From NCBI RefSeq assembly GCF_002835825.1, contig NZ_PIZH01000092.1, forward strand, positions 1 through 6,751: a DNA stretch of 6,751 bases, in the 5' to 3' direction. Under the pieces are notes generated by a model. It was not told where the DNA came from, did no database searches, and saw only the letters and a program-made list of their open reading frames with translations. The stretch is from Methanoregula sp. Its GTDB lineage: Archaea; Halobacteriota; Methanomicrobia; Methanomicrobiales; Methanospirillaceae. This document shows positions 6,665-6,751 of this stretch, piece after piece. A program made the translations under genes and the position numbers. How positions within the stretch are numbered: the first letter of the stretch is position 1; each line of letters starts with the position of its first letter.

Positions 6665-6672
6665 AAATTTTT
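6665..6672 (-). promoter_or_regulatory. Possible TATA box of the COG1361 gene
   Basis: On the - strand AAAAATTT lies about 55 bases before the ATG at 6612 and would give a leader of roughly 30 bases. Another AT-rich stretch, AAAATTATTTT (6713-6723), is an alternative further upstream. The whole 6613-6733 region is AT-rich and apparently non-coding. Confidence 0.25.
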
Positions 6673-6733
6673 GATTCCGACATTGTTCTAATAACCAATG
6701 ACAATTAACGGTAAAATAATTTTGGAGATGCAT

Positions 6734-6751
6734 GTGAGAATAGCTACATAC
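6734..6751 (+). CDS. Possible start of a divergent gene running off the window
   Basis: GGAG (6724-6727) is followed after 6 bases by GTG at 6734, opening VRIATY (read MRIATY) to the window edge. An ATG at 6728 is in the same frame but directly abuts the GGAG. TAATAA-type AT-rich sequence lies upstream (6689-6694). Six codons cannot establish a gene; this is only a hint that the region is a divergent promoter. Confidence 0.15.

Noticed and set aside
6663..6678. GGAA-N8-TTCC near the COG1361 promoter, considered as an NrpR-type nitrogen operator
   Set aside because: The NrpR consensus has a 6-base spacer; here it is 8, and the arms are only 4 bp, so chance is likely.

Overview
The window looks like chromosomal DNA of a methanogenic archaeon, most likely of the order Methanomicrobiales (Methanoregula-like). 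The basis is a DUF4013 membrane protein and a COG1361 (S-layer/CARDB-like) surface protein of the type common in Methanomicrobia, a CbiA/CfbB amidase of the kind used for coenzyme F430, and a fused bacterial-type PurH. Archaeal features fit: AT-rich TATA-like elements, short GGTGA/GAGG ribosome-binding sites, and oligo-T tracts after stop codons. The genus is inferred from protein character only; no rRNA or marker gene is present.

Layout. The + strand carries the 3' part of purH (1-1113, cut by the window edge), a T-tract terminator, then a separate promoter region and a small polytopic DUF4013 protein (1247-1888). A convergent intergenic region (1889-2093) has T-tracts serving both sides and a start-less open frame. 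The - strand then carries three genes, listed here from high to low coordinates in transcription order: a secreted or anchored COG1361 protein (start 6612, stop 5314), cfbB/cbiA (start 5145, stop 3820) and ilvD (start 3737, stop 2094). The last 139 bases (6613-6751) are upstream sequence, possibly a divergent promoter region with a weak hint of another gene start on the + strand.

Function. The recognised enzymes are housekeeping: the last two steps of IMP synthesis (PurH), a,c-diamidation of a sirohydrochlorin-derived tetrapyrrole for F430 and/or cobamide (CfbB/CbiA), and the dihydroxy-acid dehydratase of branched-chain amino acid synthesis (IlvD). They form no obvious single pathway. cfbB and ilvD are 82 bp apart on one strand and may be co-transcribed. 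The DUF4013 and COG1361 proteins have no firm function.

I found no clear new multi-gene system. The parts most worth a second look are small and non-coding: an 8-bp inverted repeat bracketing the probable TATA box of cfbB, a 12-codon upstream ORF ending in an ATGA overlap with the cfbB start, a GC-rich dyad at the probable transcription start of the DUF4013 gene, and a gene-like but start-less frame downstream of ilvD.
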